The notes under the pieces were generated by a model that saw nothing but the letters and a program-made list of their open reading frames with translations, was not told the DNA's origin and searched no databases. This document shows, piece after piece, positions 22,761 to 30,139 of a stretch of DNA of 33,984 nucleotides. How positions within the stretch are numbered: the first letter of the stretch is position 1; every line of letters starts with the position of its first letter. Source of the DNA: an uncultured Erysipelotrichaceae bacterium (GTDB lineage Bacteria; Bacillota_I; Bacilli_A; RF39; UBA660); contig CACZFH010000017.1 of assembly GCA_902780395.1 (NCBI GenBank), positions 1 to 33,984 on the forward strand, written 5' to 3'. Both the position numbers and the translations under genes were made by a program.

Positions 22761-23207
22761 TTATCTTCTTTTGGAATCTTGTCTCATTGATGATACGAAA
22801 GAATCCCCATATTTATCTACTAATAATGAATCGTATACTGCAATTATTTTAGGATTAATCCAATTTCTTTCAAAATAATTTCTACTCTGATCAGATAAAT
22901 CTGTTATTAAAAATGATCTAAGTTTTGGATTTAGTTCTTTAGCATATTTTAAGATACTTGTTATATATTTAAATATTATTGGTGAGTCTTCTTTATATAA
23001 TGATTTTTTTGTAATACTTTTTTTATCTAATTTAGCTAAAACTATTTTTTTAGCATATTCCCATTCAGATGAATTACTTTCTGATGATAATAAGTCTTTT
23101 TCTAAATAATCAAAATAGTTTGGATTTAATTCCTTTGCTACTTCTAATACATCTTCTAAATAATTAATCATTTCATCCATATTTGGATTATTATATTGAC
23201 TATTCAT
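22761..23207 (-). CDS. Small helical protein with an internal duplication, under the shared promoter
   Basis: This 148-residue, predicted all-helical cytoplasmic protein contains two related segments: INYLEDVLEVAKELNPNYFD with YLEKDLL (about 14-40) and FKYITSILKYAKELNPKLRS with FLITDLS (about 78-104), sharing AKELNP. No family is recognised. GAGGGGAT is the ribosome site. The promoter at 23237-23265 contains the CAACATATGTAGTATAAT block shared with the genes at 19219 and 23308. It lies immediately upstream of repeat gene C and may be read into it through the hairpin at 22663. Confidence 0.78.
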   Translation of the reverse strand: MNSQYNNPNMDEMINYLEDVLEVAKELNPNYFDYLEKDLLSSESNSSEWEYAKKIVLAKLDKKSITKKSLYKEDSPIIFKYITSILKYAKELNPKLRSFLITDLSDQSRNYFERNWINPKIIAVYDSLLVDKYGDSFVSSMRQDSKRR

Positions 23208-23236
23208 TAAATATCCCCTCTTTTTTTTCCTTGCTA

Positions 23237-23265
23237 ATTATACTACATATGTTGTATTTTGTCAA
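23237..23265 (-). promoter_or_regulatory. Operator-promoter copy 2 (CAACATATGTAG block)
   Basis: Perfect -35 TTGACA (23260-23265), 17-bp spacer, perfect -10 TATAAT (23237-23242), with CAACATATGTAG directly before the -10. An otherwise near-consensus promoter of this kind would need a repressor to be controlled. Confidence 0.85.
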
Positions 23266-23275
23266 TTATTCATTT

Positions 23276-23300
23276 AAAAAGGAGAGTTTATCTCTCTTTT
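23276..23300 (-). terminator. Terminator of the 93-residue gene
   Basis: GAGAG/CTCTC stem (23282-23296) extended by A-T pairs past one mismatch, then TTTTT on the minus strand. Confidence 0.6.
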
Positions 23301-23307
23301 GTTTCAA

Positions 23308-23589
23308 TTATTTCTTTTTAGGTTGATCTTTTTTTATTTCTAATACTACACCTTCTGAAGGTGACATTAACTCCTCAAAAAGACTAGGTATATTTTTAAT
23401 TAGTTCCTGGTGTTCTTTGTAGCTATCATAATATCCAGGAACAATTTGATCTATTCCTTTAGCCAAATACTCTTTAAAATCTTCATCTCTCATACTGGCA
23501 AGTTTATATGATTGAATTAGTATAACTGCTTTTGCATAGTTCAAAAGACTTATTATTTCTTTTCTTACATCTCTTTCATTATTTGTCAT
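23308..23589 (-). CDS. Small helical protein under the shared promoter
   Basis: This 93-residue protein is predicted mostly helical, with IISLLNYAKAVILIQSYKLA near the N-terminus and a Lys-rich end. The N-terminal helix resembles the AKELNP helix of the neighbour at 22761 (IISLLNYAKAV against ITSILKYAKEL), so the two may be distant relatives. Start 23589 follows GGGGGACATAT; the longer frame to 23643 reads through the promoter and is not real. The promoter at 23615-23643 carries the shared block. No known family. Confidence 0.75.
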   Translation of the reverse strand: MTNNERDVRKEIISLLNYAKAVILIQSYKLASMRDEDFKEYLAKGIDQIVPGYYDSYKEHQELIKNIPSLFEELMSPSEGVVLEIKKDQPKKK

Positions 23590-23614
23590 ATATGTCCCCC
23601 TTCTATCGTTAGAT

Positions 23615-23643
23615 ATTATACTACATATGTTGTGTTTTGTCAA
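23615..23643 (-). promoter_or_regulatory. Operator-promoter copy 3 (CAACATATGTAG block)
   Basis: -35 TTGACA (23638-23643), 17-bp spacer, -10 TATAAT (23615-23620), with CAACATATGTAG abutting the -10. Outside the shared block the spacer differs slightly from copy 2 (AAACA rather than AAATA), so the block itself appears to be what is conserved. Confidence 0.85.
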
Positions 23644-23701
23644 GAATAGTATGTTAATACTTATTATTAATCATTTTTATTATTTTATTTAAATATAATT
23701 A

Positions 23702-23730
23702 TTGACTAAGTATAAAAATGCTTTTATGAT
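23702..23730 (+). promoter_or_regulatory. Promoter of mgtE
   Basis: -35 TTGACT (23702-23707), 17-bp spacer, -10 TATGAT (23725-23730). Only about 25 nt separate the expected start site from the ATG, so there is no space for an M-box riboswitch. Confidence 0.7.
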
Positions 23731-23759
23731 AAAGGGGAAGAAGAAATGGGAGTGATGTT

Positions 23760-25106
23760 ATGGATTATGAAATAGAAGAAAAATTAAATCAATTAATTGA
23801 TGAAAAAAATGGACCTCAATTAAAAAAAGAATTATCTGATATGAATGAAGTGGATATTGCCTCGTTTCTTAGTGATTTAGATGATAATAAATTAATAAAA
23901 GTATTTAGATTATTACCAAAAGATATGGCTACAGATGTTTTTGTTAATTTGGATGAAGATAAACAACAAAATTTAATTAGTTCTTTAACGAGAAAAGAAT
24001 CGCAACAAATCATTGAAGATATGTATACTGATGATGCGGCTGATTTATTTGAAGAAATGCCTGCTATTATGGTTACATCTTTATTGAGTGGTGTTTCTAA
24101 GGAGACGAGAAATGCGATTAATTTACTATTAAAATATCCTGAAAATAGTGCTGGATCTTTAATGGCTACTGAGTATATTCATTTAAAGAAGGGACTAACA
24201 ATAGCTGATTCTATTAAAAGAATTCGTCAACAAAAAGATGACTTTGTTTCATACGACAGTTGTTTTGTTACAGATAATAAGCGTACTTTATTAGGAACTG
24301 TCTCTATTAAAGATTTACTTATTAATGATCCTGATACTATGATAGATGATATTATGCAAGAATGTGAACATCCTATTACAACATTAATGGATCAAGAGGA
24401 AGTAGCAAATATCTTCCAAGACTATGATTATAGTTCTTTGCCTGTTGTTGATCAAGAAGGAAGATTAGTAGGAATTATTACTATTGATGATATTGTAGAT
24501 ATTATCGAAGAGGAAGCTACAGAAGATATTGAAAAAATGGCAGCTATTACCCCTACCGATAAACCTTATATGAAAACTGGAGTTTTTGAAACTTGGAAAA
24601 AGAGAATTCCTTGGTTATTATTATTGATGATTAGTGCTACTTTTACAGGAAGTATTATTACTCATTTTGAAGATGCTTTAGCAGCTTATGTAATTTTAAC
24701 ATCCTTTATTCCAATGTTAATGGACTCAGGAGGAAATGCAGGGAGCCAAGCTAGTGTTTCTGTTATACGTAGTTTATCCTTAGATGAGATAGAATATAGG
24801 GATACTTTAAAAGTTATTTGGAAAGAGATTCGAGTAGCTGTTTTATGTGGATTAACTTTAGCTTTATGTAACTTTATTAAATTATTATTAATTGATCAGG
24901 TAGGTATGAATATTGCGATTGTTGTTTGTTCTACTTTATGTATGACAATTATTTTTGCTAAGTTTGTTGGTTGTTCTTTACCTATCTTAGCTAAAAAGAT
25001 TGGGTTTGATCCAGCTGTAATGGCTAGTCCTTTTATTACGACTATTGTAGATGCTTGTTCTTTACTAATCTATTTTAAGATTGCAGGAATATTTTTAGGT
25101 ATATAA
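23760..25106 (+). CDS. mgtE: Magnesium transporter MgtE
   Basis: This 448-residue MgtE channel has an N-terminal superhelical domain (about 20-125), then two CBS domains (about 130-255, SLMATEYIHLKKGLTIADSI and SSLPVVDQEGRLVGIITIDD), a plug helix and a membrane domain from about 280. The membrane domain has the family segments MDSGGNAGSQAS and ASPFITTIVDACSLLIYF. It admits Mg2+ (and Co2+); the cytoplasmic acidic domains close the pore when Mg2+ is high. It is the only large plus-strand gene in the window. GGGAGTGAT precedes the ATG, and a bidirectional terminator follows. Confidence 0.95.
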   Translation: MDYEIEEKLNQLIDEKNGPQLKKELSDMNEVDIASFLSDLDDNKLIKVFRLLPKDMATDVFVNLDEDKQQNLISSLTRKESQQIIEDMYTDDAADLFEEMPAIMVTSLLSGVSKETRNAINLLLKYPENSAGSLMATEYIHLKKGLTIADSIKRIRQQKDDFVSYDSCFVTDNKRTLLGTVSIKDLLINDPDTMIDDIMQECEHPITTLMDQEEVANIFQDYDYSSLPVVDQEGRLVGIITIDDIVDIIEEEATEDIEKMAAITPTDKPYMKTGVFETWKKRIPWLLLLMISATFTGSIITHFEDALAAYVILTSFIPMLMDSGGNAGSQASVSVIRSLSLDEIEYRDTLKVIWKEIRVAVLCGLTLALCNFIKLLLIDQVGMNIAIVVCSTLCMTIIFAKFVGCSLPILAKKIGFDPAVMASPFITTIVDACSLLIYFKIAGIFLGI

Positions 25107-25137
25107 AAAAAGTGTAAGAATTTTCTTACACTTTTTG
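25103..25137. terminator. Bidirectional terminator between convergent mgtE and the 124-residue gene
   Basis: Perfect inverted repeat with arms AAAAAGTGTAAGAA (25107-25120) and TTCTTACACTTTTT (25123-25136). T runs follow in both directions. The stop of the minus-strand gene lies in the hairpin. Confidence 0.9.
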
Positions 25138-25500
25138 ATATACTTTTGATTTTTCTTCTAAAAGATTTGGATTTAAATAAGAGATTGCTTCTTCAAGTAT
25201 ATTTTCTCCTTTTCTTGCTCTTCCTTCTAGTTCAGATAATTTAGCATTAGTAGAATGATAGTCTTCTCTTAAAATGGTTAGTTCATCATAAAAACCATCA
25301 CGTACCTGTCTTAATAATTTTTGAGCCTTGATAAATTCTTCTTGTTGTCTTAGACTAGCATTTCCTTCATATATATAAAAGTAGATAGAAGGAATACTAA
25401 ATATTATGATTGGTGATACAAATTTTGGAAATAATAGTACTAAAGCTGTAGCGACTATTAATCTTTTTTTTATTCTGGAATCATTCATCTCAAGAATCAT
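25126..25500 (-). CDS. Small membrane protein with C-terminal coiled coil
   Basis: This 124-residue protein has a basic N-terminus, one or two hydrophobic segments (about 13-43, LIVATALVLLFPKFVSPIII then FSIPSIYFYIY), and a charged helical C-terminal part with heptad-like spacing (FYDELTILREDYHSTNAKLSELEGRARKG). No family is recognised. The start is uncertain: ATG at 25500 and ATG at 25488 (MNDSRIKK) both lack a strong ribosome site; I keep 25500. It lies 18 nt after the small gene upstream and is probably translated with it. Confidence 0.65.
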   Translation of the reverse strand: MILEMNDSRIKKRLIVATALVLLFPKFVSPIIIFSIPSIYFYIYEGNASLRQQEEFIKAQKLLRQVRDGFYDELTILREDYHSTNAKLSELEGRARKGENILEEAISYLNPNLLEEKSKVYQKV

Positions 25501-25518
25501 CTCGGTTATCTGCTTTTG

Positions 25519-25815
25519 TTAATCTATTGTCATCTTATTATCTAGTATACTACTATAATTTTCTATCATAAATTTTAATAATTCTGTTTTTGACTTTTTT
25601 ATATATTCTATCACTTGAACTTGATACATAATCCAAGCTTCTAAAGCGGCTTCTTTAGTTTTATATGCAGATGGTTGTGGTAAAGGAATTCCTTTTACAT
25701 CTTCAATGGCTTCTTCAAAATATACTTTTACTTGTTCTTTAATAAAATCTATTATTTGTTTTGGATCATCTAACTCTATTTCTTCAACTATTTGTTCATT
25801 CAATTCTTCTTCCAT
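25519..25815 (-). CDS. Small acidic protein of unknown function
   Basis: This 98-residue acidic protein begins MEEELNEQIVEEIELDDPKQII. It is probably helical with no membrane segment, and contains YKTKEAALEAWIMYQVQVIEYIKKSK in the centre. The ATG at 25815 is chosen because AAGGAGG lies 6-7 nt upstream; a TTG two codons earlier is too close to it. First gene of a two-gene unit with the membrane protein at 25126. No family recognised. Confidence 0.72.
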   Translation of the reverse strand: MEEELNEQIVEEIELDDPKQIIDFIKEQVKVYFEEAIEDVKGIPLPQPSAYKTKEAALEAWIMYQVQVIEYIKKSKTELLKFMIENYSSILDNKMTID

Positions 25816-25863
25816 TGGCAACCTCCTTAATCTGATATTATATAGTGATGTTTTTTAAATGTA

Positions 25864-25887
25864 AAGAAAAAAAAGCTTACGCTTTTT
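25864..25887 (-). terminator. Terminator of the DUF1846 gene
   Basis: 7-bp stem AAAAAGC/GCTTTTT (25870-25887) with a 4-nt loop that contains most of the TAA stop codon, then T on the minus strand. Confidence 0.8.
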
Positions 25888-27334
25888 CTAAAAATTCGTC
25901 TTCACAAGTTAAATTGATTTGTAAGTCCTTTAACATTCTTTTATCACTTCCAGTCACTATGTAAGTGGCATGAGCTTCTGCACCTTTTAATTTTTTTAAA
26001 TTAGACATAGCTTTGGCTGCTAAAGGATTTGTTACTGAACAAATACTTAGAGCCGTTAATACCTCTGAGAGACTTAATCTATCTCCTGTACCTAATTCTT
26101 TTTTTAATTTTAATATTGGTTCCAGGATAGTTGGAGATAATAAATAAATATCATCTGGGATTTTACTAAGTTGTTTGATAGCATTTAATACAACACTTCC
26201 TGGGGGAGTTAGTAATTCAGTTTGTTTTCCTGTTATGATTTTTTTTCCTACTTTCATAGCAATAACAGGGAGATTTTCTTTTTGTTTTTTCTCTAAAGCT
26301 GGTTTTATGACATCTAGGTACATTTCATCAATATTTAATTCATTCATTAATAGTTTTATTTTTTTATAAGTATCTTCATCACATAATCCCATCTTATAAT
26401 TATTTTTTTCATTATAATATCTTCTTACAATTTCTTTCTTGGAAGCTTCTTCTACTTCTTTTTCATTACAAATACAAAAACCTACCATGTTTACTCCCAT
26501 ATCAGTTGGAGAATAATATATATCTTTTTTGGAGACTTTACTTAATATATTTTTTAAGATGGGGAAGGTTTCAATATCTCTATTGTAGTTAACTGCTGTT
26601 TTTCCATACTTTTCTAAATGAAATGGATCAATCATATTAACATCTTTTAAATCAGCTGTAGCAGCTTCATAAGCTAGGTTTACGGGATGTTTTAATGGTA
26701 AATTCCATACTGGGAAAGTTTCAAATTTAGCATAGCCTGCATTTACTCCTTTTTTATTTTCATGATAAATTTGAGAAAGACAAGTTGCTAGTTTTCCAGA
26801 ACCTGGTCCTGGAGCATTTACCAAGATTAATGGTTTGGTTGTTTCTATATATGGATTTGCTCCATATCCTTCTTCACTAACAATTGTATCTACATCAGTT
26901 GGATATCCTTTAGTAGCTTTATGAATATAAGTTTTTATACCATTTCTATTTAGTTTTTTAATAAATTTATCTACACTTACTTGATTATTGTATAGTGTTA
27001 TAACAACACTATTTACATAGAAGCCCATTTTAGTTGATTGATTAATTAAATTCATTATTTCTTGATCATAAGTGATTCCATATTCTCCTCTTGTTTTATT
27101 CTTTTCAATATCTCCGGCATTAATACAAAATATTATTTCTAAATCATTCTTTAATTCTTGGAACATACTTATTTTTACATCCCTTTTAAAGCCAGGAAGA
27201 ATTCTTGCAGCGTGAGAATCATCAAAAAGCTTACCTCCTACTTCTAGATATAATTTATCAAATAGTTTAAATCTTTCTTTTATTTTTTTACTTTGTATTT
27301 TTACATATTTTTCATTATCAAATCCTTTTTTCAT
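25877..27334 (-). CDS. DUF1846 family protein
   Basis: This 485-residue protein matches the DUF1846 family (PF08903), conserved in Firmicutes at about 490-500 residues. Family-like blocks are MKKGFDNEKYVKIQSKKI at the start, LYLEVGGKLFDDSHAARILPGF (about 28-49), ILVNAPGPGSGKLATCLSQIYHE (about 170-192, a glycine-rich GPGSGK loop resembling a P-loop) and EDTYKKIKLL. The biochemical function is not established to my knowledge; the GPGSGK loop suggests nucleotide binding. GAGGAAGGTGAG is the ribosome site. It is monocistronic, ended by a hairpin containing its stop codon. Confidence 0.92.
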   Translation of the reverse strand: MKKGFDNEKYVKIQSKKIKERFKLFDKLYLEVGGKLFDDSHAARILPGFKRDVKISMFQELKNDLEIIFCINAGDIEKNKTRGEYGITYDQEIMNLINQSTKMGFYVNSVVITLYNNQVSVDKFIKKLNRNGIKTYIHKATKGYPTDVDTIVSEEGYGANPYIETTKPLILVNAPGPGSGKLATCLSQIYHENKKGVNAGYAKFETFPVWNLPLKHPVNLAYEAATADLKDVNMIDPFHLEKYGKTAVNYNRDIETFPILKNILSKVSKKDIYYSPTDMGVNMVGFCICNEKEVEEASKKEIVRRYYNEKNNYKMGLCDEDTYKKIKLLMNELNIDEMYLDVIKPALEKKQKENLPVIAMKVGKKIITGKQTELLTPPGSVVLNAIKQLSKIPDDIYLLSPTILEPILKLKKELGTGDRLSLSEVLTALSICSVTNPLAAKAMSNLKKLKGAEAHATYIVTGSDKRMLKDLQINLTCEDEFLEKA

Positions 27335-27373
27335 ATTCTCACCTTCCTCTTTTTTTTCATCATAATTTTTACA

Positions 27374-27523
27374 ATGAAGCTTATTAAAACAAGTAAAGAA
27401 ATAAAATTATCCAAGACTCTATCATTCGATCAATTGTTGAGGTTTGAATTAGAAATTGCCAATTATTTCTTAGATAATTCTAATACAGGAATATTATATT
27501 CCTATACCTGTTATAAAACTTAG
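27374..27523 (+). CDS. Possible small protein, 49 residues
   Basis: A plus-strand frame in the otherwise empty 200-nt space between two minus-strand genes encodes MKLIKTSKEIKLSKTLSFDQ, continuing to GILYSYTCYKT. Composition and codon use look like a plausible protein, with a helix around LLRFELEIANYFLD. No good ribosome site (only TTTTTACA before ATG) and no clear promoter are seen, so it may be a gene remnant or a chance frame. Confidence 0.3.
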   Translation: MKLIKTSKEIKLSKTLSFDQLLRFELEIANYFLDNSNTGILYSYTCYKT

Positions 27524-27534
27524 AAGAAACTCCA

Positions 27535-28065
27535 TCATTTTTTACTATTTTCTTCTTCTTCTTGATCTATTATTCTTAATATCTTTCTTTGATTTTTTAA
27601 AATCTCTTCCATTTTAGTATGTAAATCTTCTAGGATTAATTCACTCTTTAAATCTGTACGATAATCATTTTGATTTCTTAAACTATCTTTAGCAGCTTGT
27701 CTATTTTGACTCATCATAATAACTGGAGCTTGTAATGCCGCTAAGCAAGATAATAATAAATTTAATAATATAAATGGATATTCATCTATTTTAAGTTTTC
27801 CTTTTAAGATAACAGAATTTAGGATTACCCAAAAGATTAGAAATGATGAGAAGCCTAGAATAAAGCCCCATGAACCAGCAATTTCACTTACTTTATCAGC
27901 TATTCTATCTCCTCTTGTCATTTTAGCTTCTTCTTGTTTATCAACATCAATACTAATTGGTTGATCAATTAAGAGATTTAATAATTCTTCTTCATCCTGT
28001 TCTTCTAATTCATTATTTTTTAATAACATTTTTACAATTTCTTTTTTAGTTTTTCTTTTTTCCAT
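27535..28065 (-). CDS. DUF1003 family membrane protein
   Basis: This 176-residue DUF1003 protein has the family signature GDRIADKVSEIAGSWGFI (about 53-70), two membrane helices (about 70-88 and 101-118), and DEYPFILLNLLLSCLAALQA with PVIMMSQNRQAAKDSLRNQNDY. A Glu/Lys-rich tail follows. The family is widespread in bacteria; its role is not firmly known. GGTGATAGT precedes the start and an extended -10 promoter lies at 28081-28089. It is divergent from the small gene at 28171. Confidence 0.9.
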   Translation of the reverse strand: MEKRKTKKEIVKMLLKNNELEEQDEEELLNLLIDQPISIDVDKQEEAKMTRGDRIADKVSEIAGSWGFILGFSSFLIFWVILNSVILKGKLKIDEYPFILLNLLLSCLAALQAPVIMMSQNRQAAKDSLRNQNDYRTDLKSELILEDLHTKMEEILKNQRKILRIIDQEEEENSKK

Positions 28066-28080
28066 ACTATCACCTTTTTC

Positions 28081-28089
28081 ATTATATCA
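28081..28089 (-). promoter_or_regulatory. Extended -10 promoter of the DUF1003 gene
   Basis: TGATATAAT, with a perfect -10 at 28081-28086 and the TG extension at 28088-28089. No good -35 is seen. Confidence 0.55.
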
Positions 28090-28140
28090 TATTTAAGATT
28101 ATTCTACTCTATCCTTTTTCTTTTTTTTGGGAGTTATTTG

Positions 28141-28149
28141 TGCTACAAT
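28141..28149 (+). promoter_or_regulatory. Extended -10 promoter of the 83-residue plus-strand gene
   Basis: TGCTACAAT, with the -10 at 28144-28149 followed by GAGGTGATTAG and the ATG. The -35 region is only a T run. Confidence 0.5.
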
Positions 28150-28170
28150 ATTGCTGATTGAGGTGATTAG

Positions 28171-28422
28171 ATGAGATTAATGGATAAAACTAGTAGAGAT
28201 ATTGTAATAAAGATAATACCCGAATTGAAACAAAGATATAATGAAATAATGGAACATGTTTATGAATGTGAATTAAGGTGGCTAAGAAATTTTGGACAAT
28301 GCGGTGATTTGCAAGGAGAAAGTATGAGAGAAGCTACTAAGCTTGATAATATAAGTCGTTATGGTACTGATGACTTTGGTATCGAAGGTAATCCTAAAAC
28401 AAAGAAAAAAAGGTTCCGTTAG
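28171..28422 (+). CDS. Small unknown protein, 83 residues
   Basis: A plus-strand gene with a good ribosome site (GAGGTGATTAG before ATG), an extended -10 promoter and its own terminator, so it is very likely real. The product is charged, soluble and probably helical at the start (TSRDIVIKIIPELKQRYNEI). It has ECELRWLRNFGQCGDLQGES in the centre with two cysteines, and ends with a basic KTKKKRFR tail. No family recognised. The UAG stop is in the loop of the terminator hairpin. Confidence 0.75.
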   Translation: MRLMDKTSRDIVIKIIPELKQRYNEIMEHVYECELRWLRNFGQCGDLQGESMREATKLDNISRYGTDDFGIEGNPKTKKKRFR

Positions 28423-28433
28423 GGAACTTTTTT
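28403..28433 (+). terminator. Terminator of the 83-residue gene
   Basis: GTTCC/GGAAC stem (28413-28427) flanked by A and T runs that extend it. The loop contains the TAG stop. Confidence 0.8.
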
Positions 28434-28478
28434 ATTTTGAAAGATTATTATTCATTTCATTATTTGTTTGTTGTGATT

Positions 28479-28500
28479 ATACGTTTACGTATTTTTTTCT
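28479..28500 (+). terminator. Possible second plus-strand terminator
   Basis: Inverted repeat ATACGT/ACGTAT (28479-28492) with only 2 nt between the arms, so some inner pairs must open, then TTTTTTTCTT. It could back up the terminator at 28403. No clear minus-strand terminator is seen for the gene at 28544. Confidence 0.4.
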
Positions 28501-28543
28501 TATTTATCGATTTGGTTTTGATCAAGAAAAACTTGGATATTAA

Positions 28544-30139
28544 CTAATAGATATTTCCTTTGGTTTCCGTACTTACGTTACTTTTATTATCACTTTGGCT
28601 ATTTAACATTCTATTCATCTCAACTTTTTGCTGTAGTTCAACTAATTTTTGACTTCTATCTAAAAATTCTTTGTAAATATTTATAAGTTCAAATGCTAAT
28701 TCTTCTCCAAATTCAAATATTAAAACATCCATGCAGTTATTATTGTAAAATACTCCTATATGAGCAATCATTTCTATTACATCTTCTTCTGGCCTTTGAT
28801 AATACTCCCTTCCATGTCCAGGTGTTTTATACTTATCGTATAAGATTCCCCCCACTAGTCCATCATATATATCATACATACGCCCTATTAAACGTCTATA
28901 TTTATCTTTTTCATACCGTTTTTTTTGAACTAAGTATTCTTGAGCTTCTTCCTCAGATTCAGGCTGATATTCTTCTTCAATTTCCTTCTTCCATTTTGCC
29001 ACAAATTTTTCATCATTAACATATTTATTTGCTAAAGCTGATAAATCTGAAACTTTTTTTAATTTTTTATAGTTTTTCCCTTTTTGAATAATACCTTTAT
29101 TATGTTTATTACTATTCTTTTTAATTGTTTCTCTTATAAAAGTAGGGATATATTTATTATTGATTATTTTTTCATATGGTTCAGTATTAATCTTTTCTCT
29201 TATTCTCTCAAGTATATCCCTTACATTTTGTACTGTTGTAGAATAATAATTGGACCCACCAATTTGCCTATCTAAAAAATGAGAACTTTCATGAAAAAAA
29301 GTATCTACTATTTTTTTATTATTGAACTCTGGGCTAATAAATATAATAGTACCTCTATCATAATAAGCTCCAGCATCATCATTATAATGGGTGTCTGTTA
29401 CAATTAAATGATGAATTTTACTCTGCTGTTCTAGTTGTTTTAAAAATGATTCTTCCCCATATAAAAAGGCTTTTCTTACTGTTTCAATTAGGCGATTCAA
29501 ACCTTCTTCTGTACTTGAAACTAGTGTTATCCCATATAATGTAGCTCTTTTTACTTCTGTTGAATTATTTAAATACTTGATAAAATCTTCTTTAATATCA
29601 TGGGAACTTTCTATATTATTCTTTTGATTATATAATAAAAAGTGTTTCATTCTTTTAGCTTGTGCTAAATCTTTTTCAGTATAGTAAAGCGATAAAGTAG
29701 CAACAGCTGTACTTACTTTATTTTTTTTGGCATATGCTTCTATTCTTTTTTGTATCTTACTAATTATTTCTGGAATACTTTTATAAGAAAATGATTTTCG
29801 ATATTCATTAAGTATTTCTTCTACATAATAATAATAATCTTTTATTAGTTGCATATCCTTATTATCTTTTAGGTAGTCATCATATATTTTTTGATAAATT
29901 GTGTCCAGGTTAATATCTTCATAATTAAGGCCATCATCTTCTACCATGCTGATTATTAAATCATATGGGACGCTATATTCATAGGCTAAGTCCCTAATTG
30001 TTTGATATTTTTCAGAGTATCTTTTTTCGTAGATTTGTTTTGCTTGAAAATAACTAATTTTATTTTCTACGGCAAATTCCATAATAAATTTATAGATTGA
30101 AACATTCTTACTGATGAAGCTAAGGGTATTATTTATCAT
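28544..30139 (-). CDS. Probable HExxH zinc metallopeptidase of unknown family
   Basis: This 531-residue soluble protein has TFFHESSHFLDRQIGG with HESSH at 283-287, fitting the HExxH zinc motif. It is preceded by a beta-like stretch, RGTIIFISPEF. A later block GILYDKYKTPGHGREYYQRP followed by EEDVIEMIAHIG (about 435-465) offers a third ligand glutamate and resembles the C-terminal part of phage- and toxin-associated peptidases of this layout. The N-terminal 140 residues are helical with HTH-like spacing (ISYFQAKQIYEKRYSEKYQT). No signal peptide. It overlaps the upstream gene by 4 nt (ATGA), so it is translationally coupled to that 144-residue protein. Catalysis is inferred from motif only; substrate unknown. 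Confidence 0.75.
   Translation of the reverse strand: MINNTLSFISKNVSIYKFIMEFAVENKISYFQAKQIYEKRYSEKYQTIRDLAYEYSVPYDLIISMVEDDGLNYEDINLDTIYQKIYDDYLKDNKDMQLIKDYYYYVEEILNEYRKSFSYKSIPEIISKIQKRIEAYAKKNKVSTAVATLSLYYTEKDLAQAKRMKHFLLYNQKNNIESSHDIKEDFIKYLNNSTEVKRATLYGITLVSSTEEGLNRLIETVRKAFLYGEESFLKQLEQQSKIHHLIVTDTHYNDDAGAYYDRGTIIFISPEFNNKKIVDTFFHESSHFLDRQIGGSNYYSTTVQNVRDILERIREKINTEPYEKIINNKYIPTFIRETIKKNSNKHNKGIIQKGKNYKKLKKVSDLSALANKYVNDEKFVAKWKKEIEEEYQPESEEEAQEYLVQKKRYEKDKYRRLIGRMYDIYDGLVGGILYDKYKTPGHGREYYQRPEEDVIEMIAHIGVFYNNNCMDVLIFEFGEELAFELINIYKEFLDRSQKLVELQQKVEMNRMLNSQSDNKSNVSTETKGNIY

Noticed and set aside
23700-23760. M-box magnesium riboswitch before mgtE
   Set aside because: The promoter leaves only about 25 nt of leader, far too short for an M-box.
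28693-29019. Plus-strand open frames opposite the peptidase, and similar frames opposite other genes (e.g. 18664-19059, 32093-32284)
   Set aside because: They lack ribosome sites, have biased hydrophobic or Cys/Ser-rich composition, and lie fully opposite well-supported genes.
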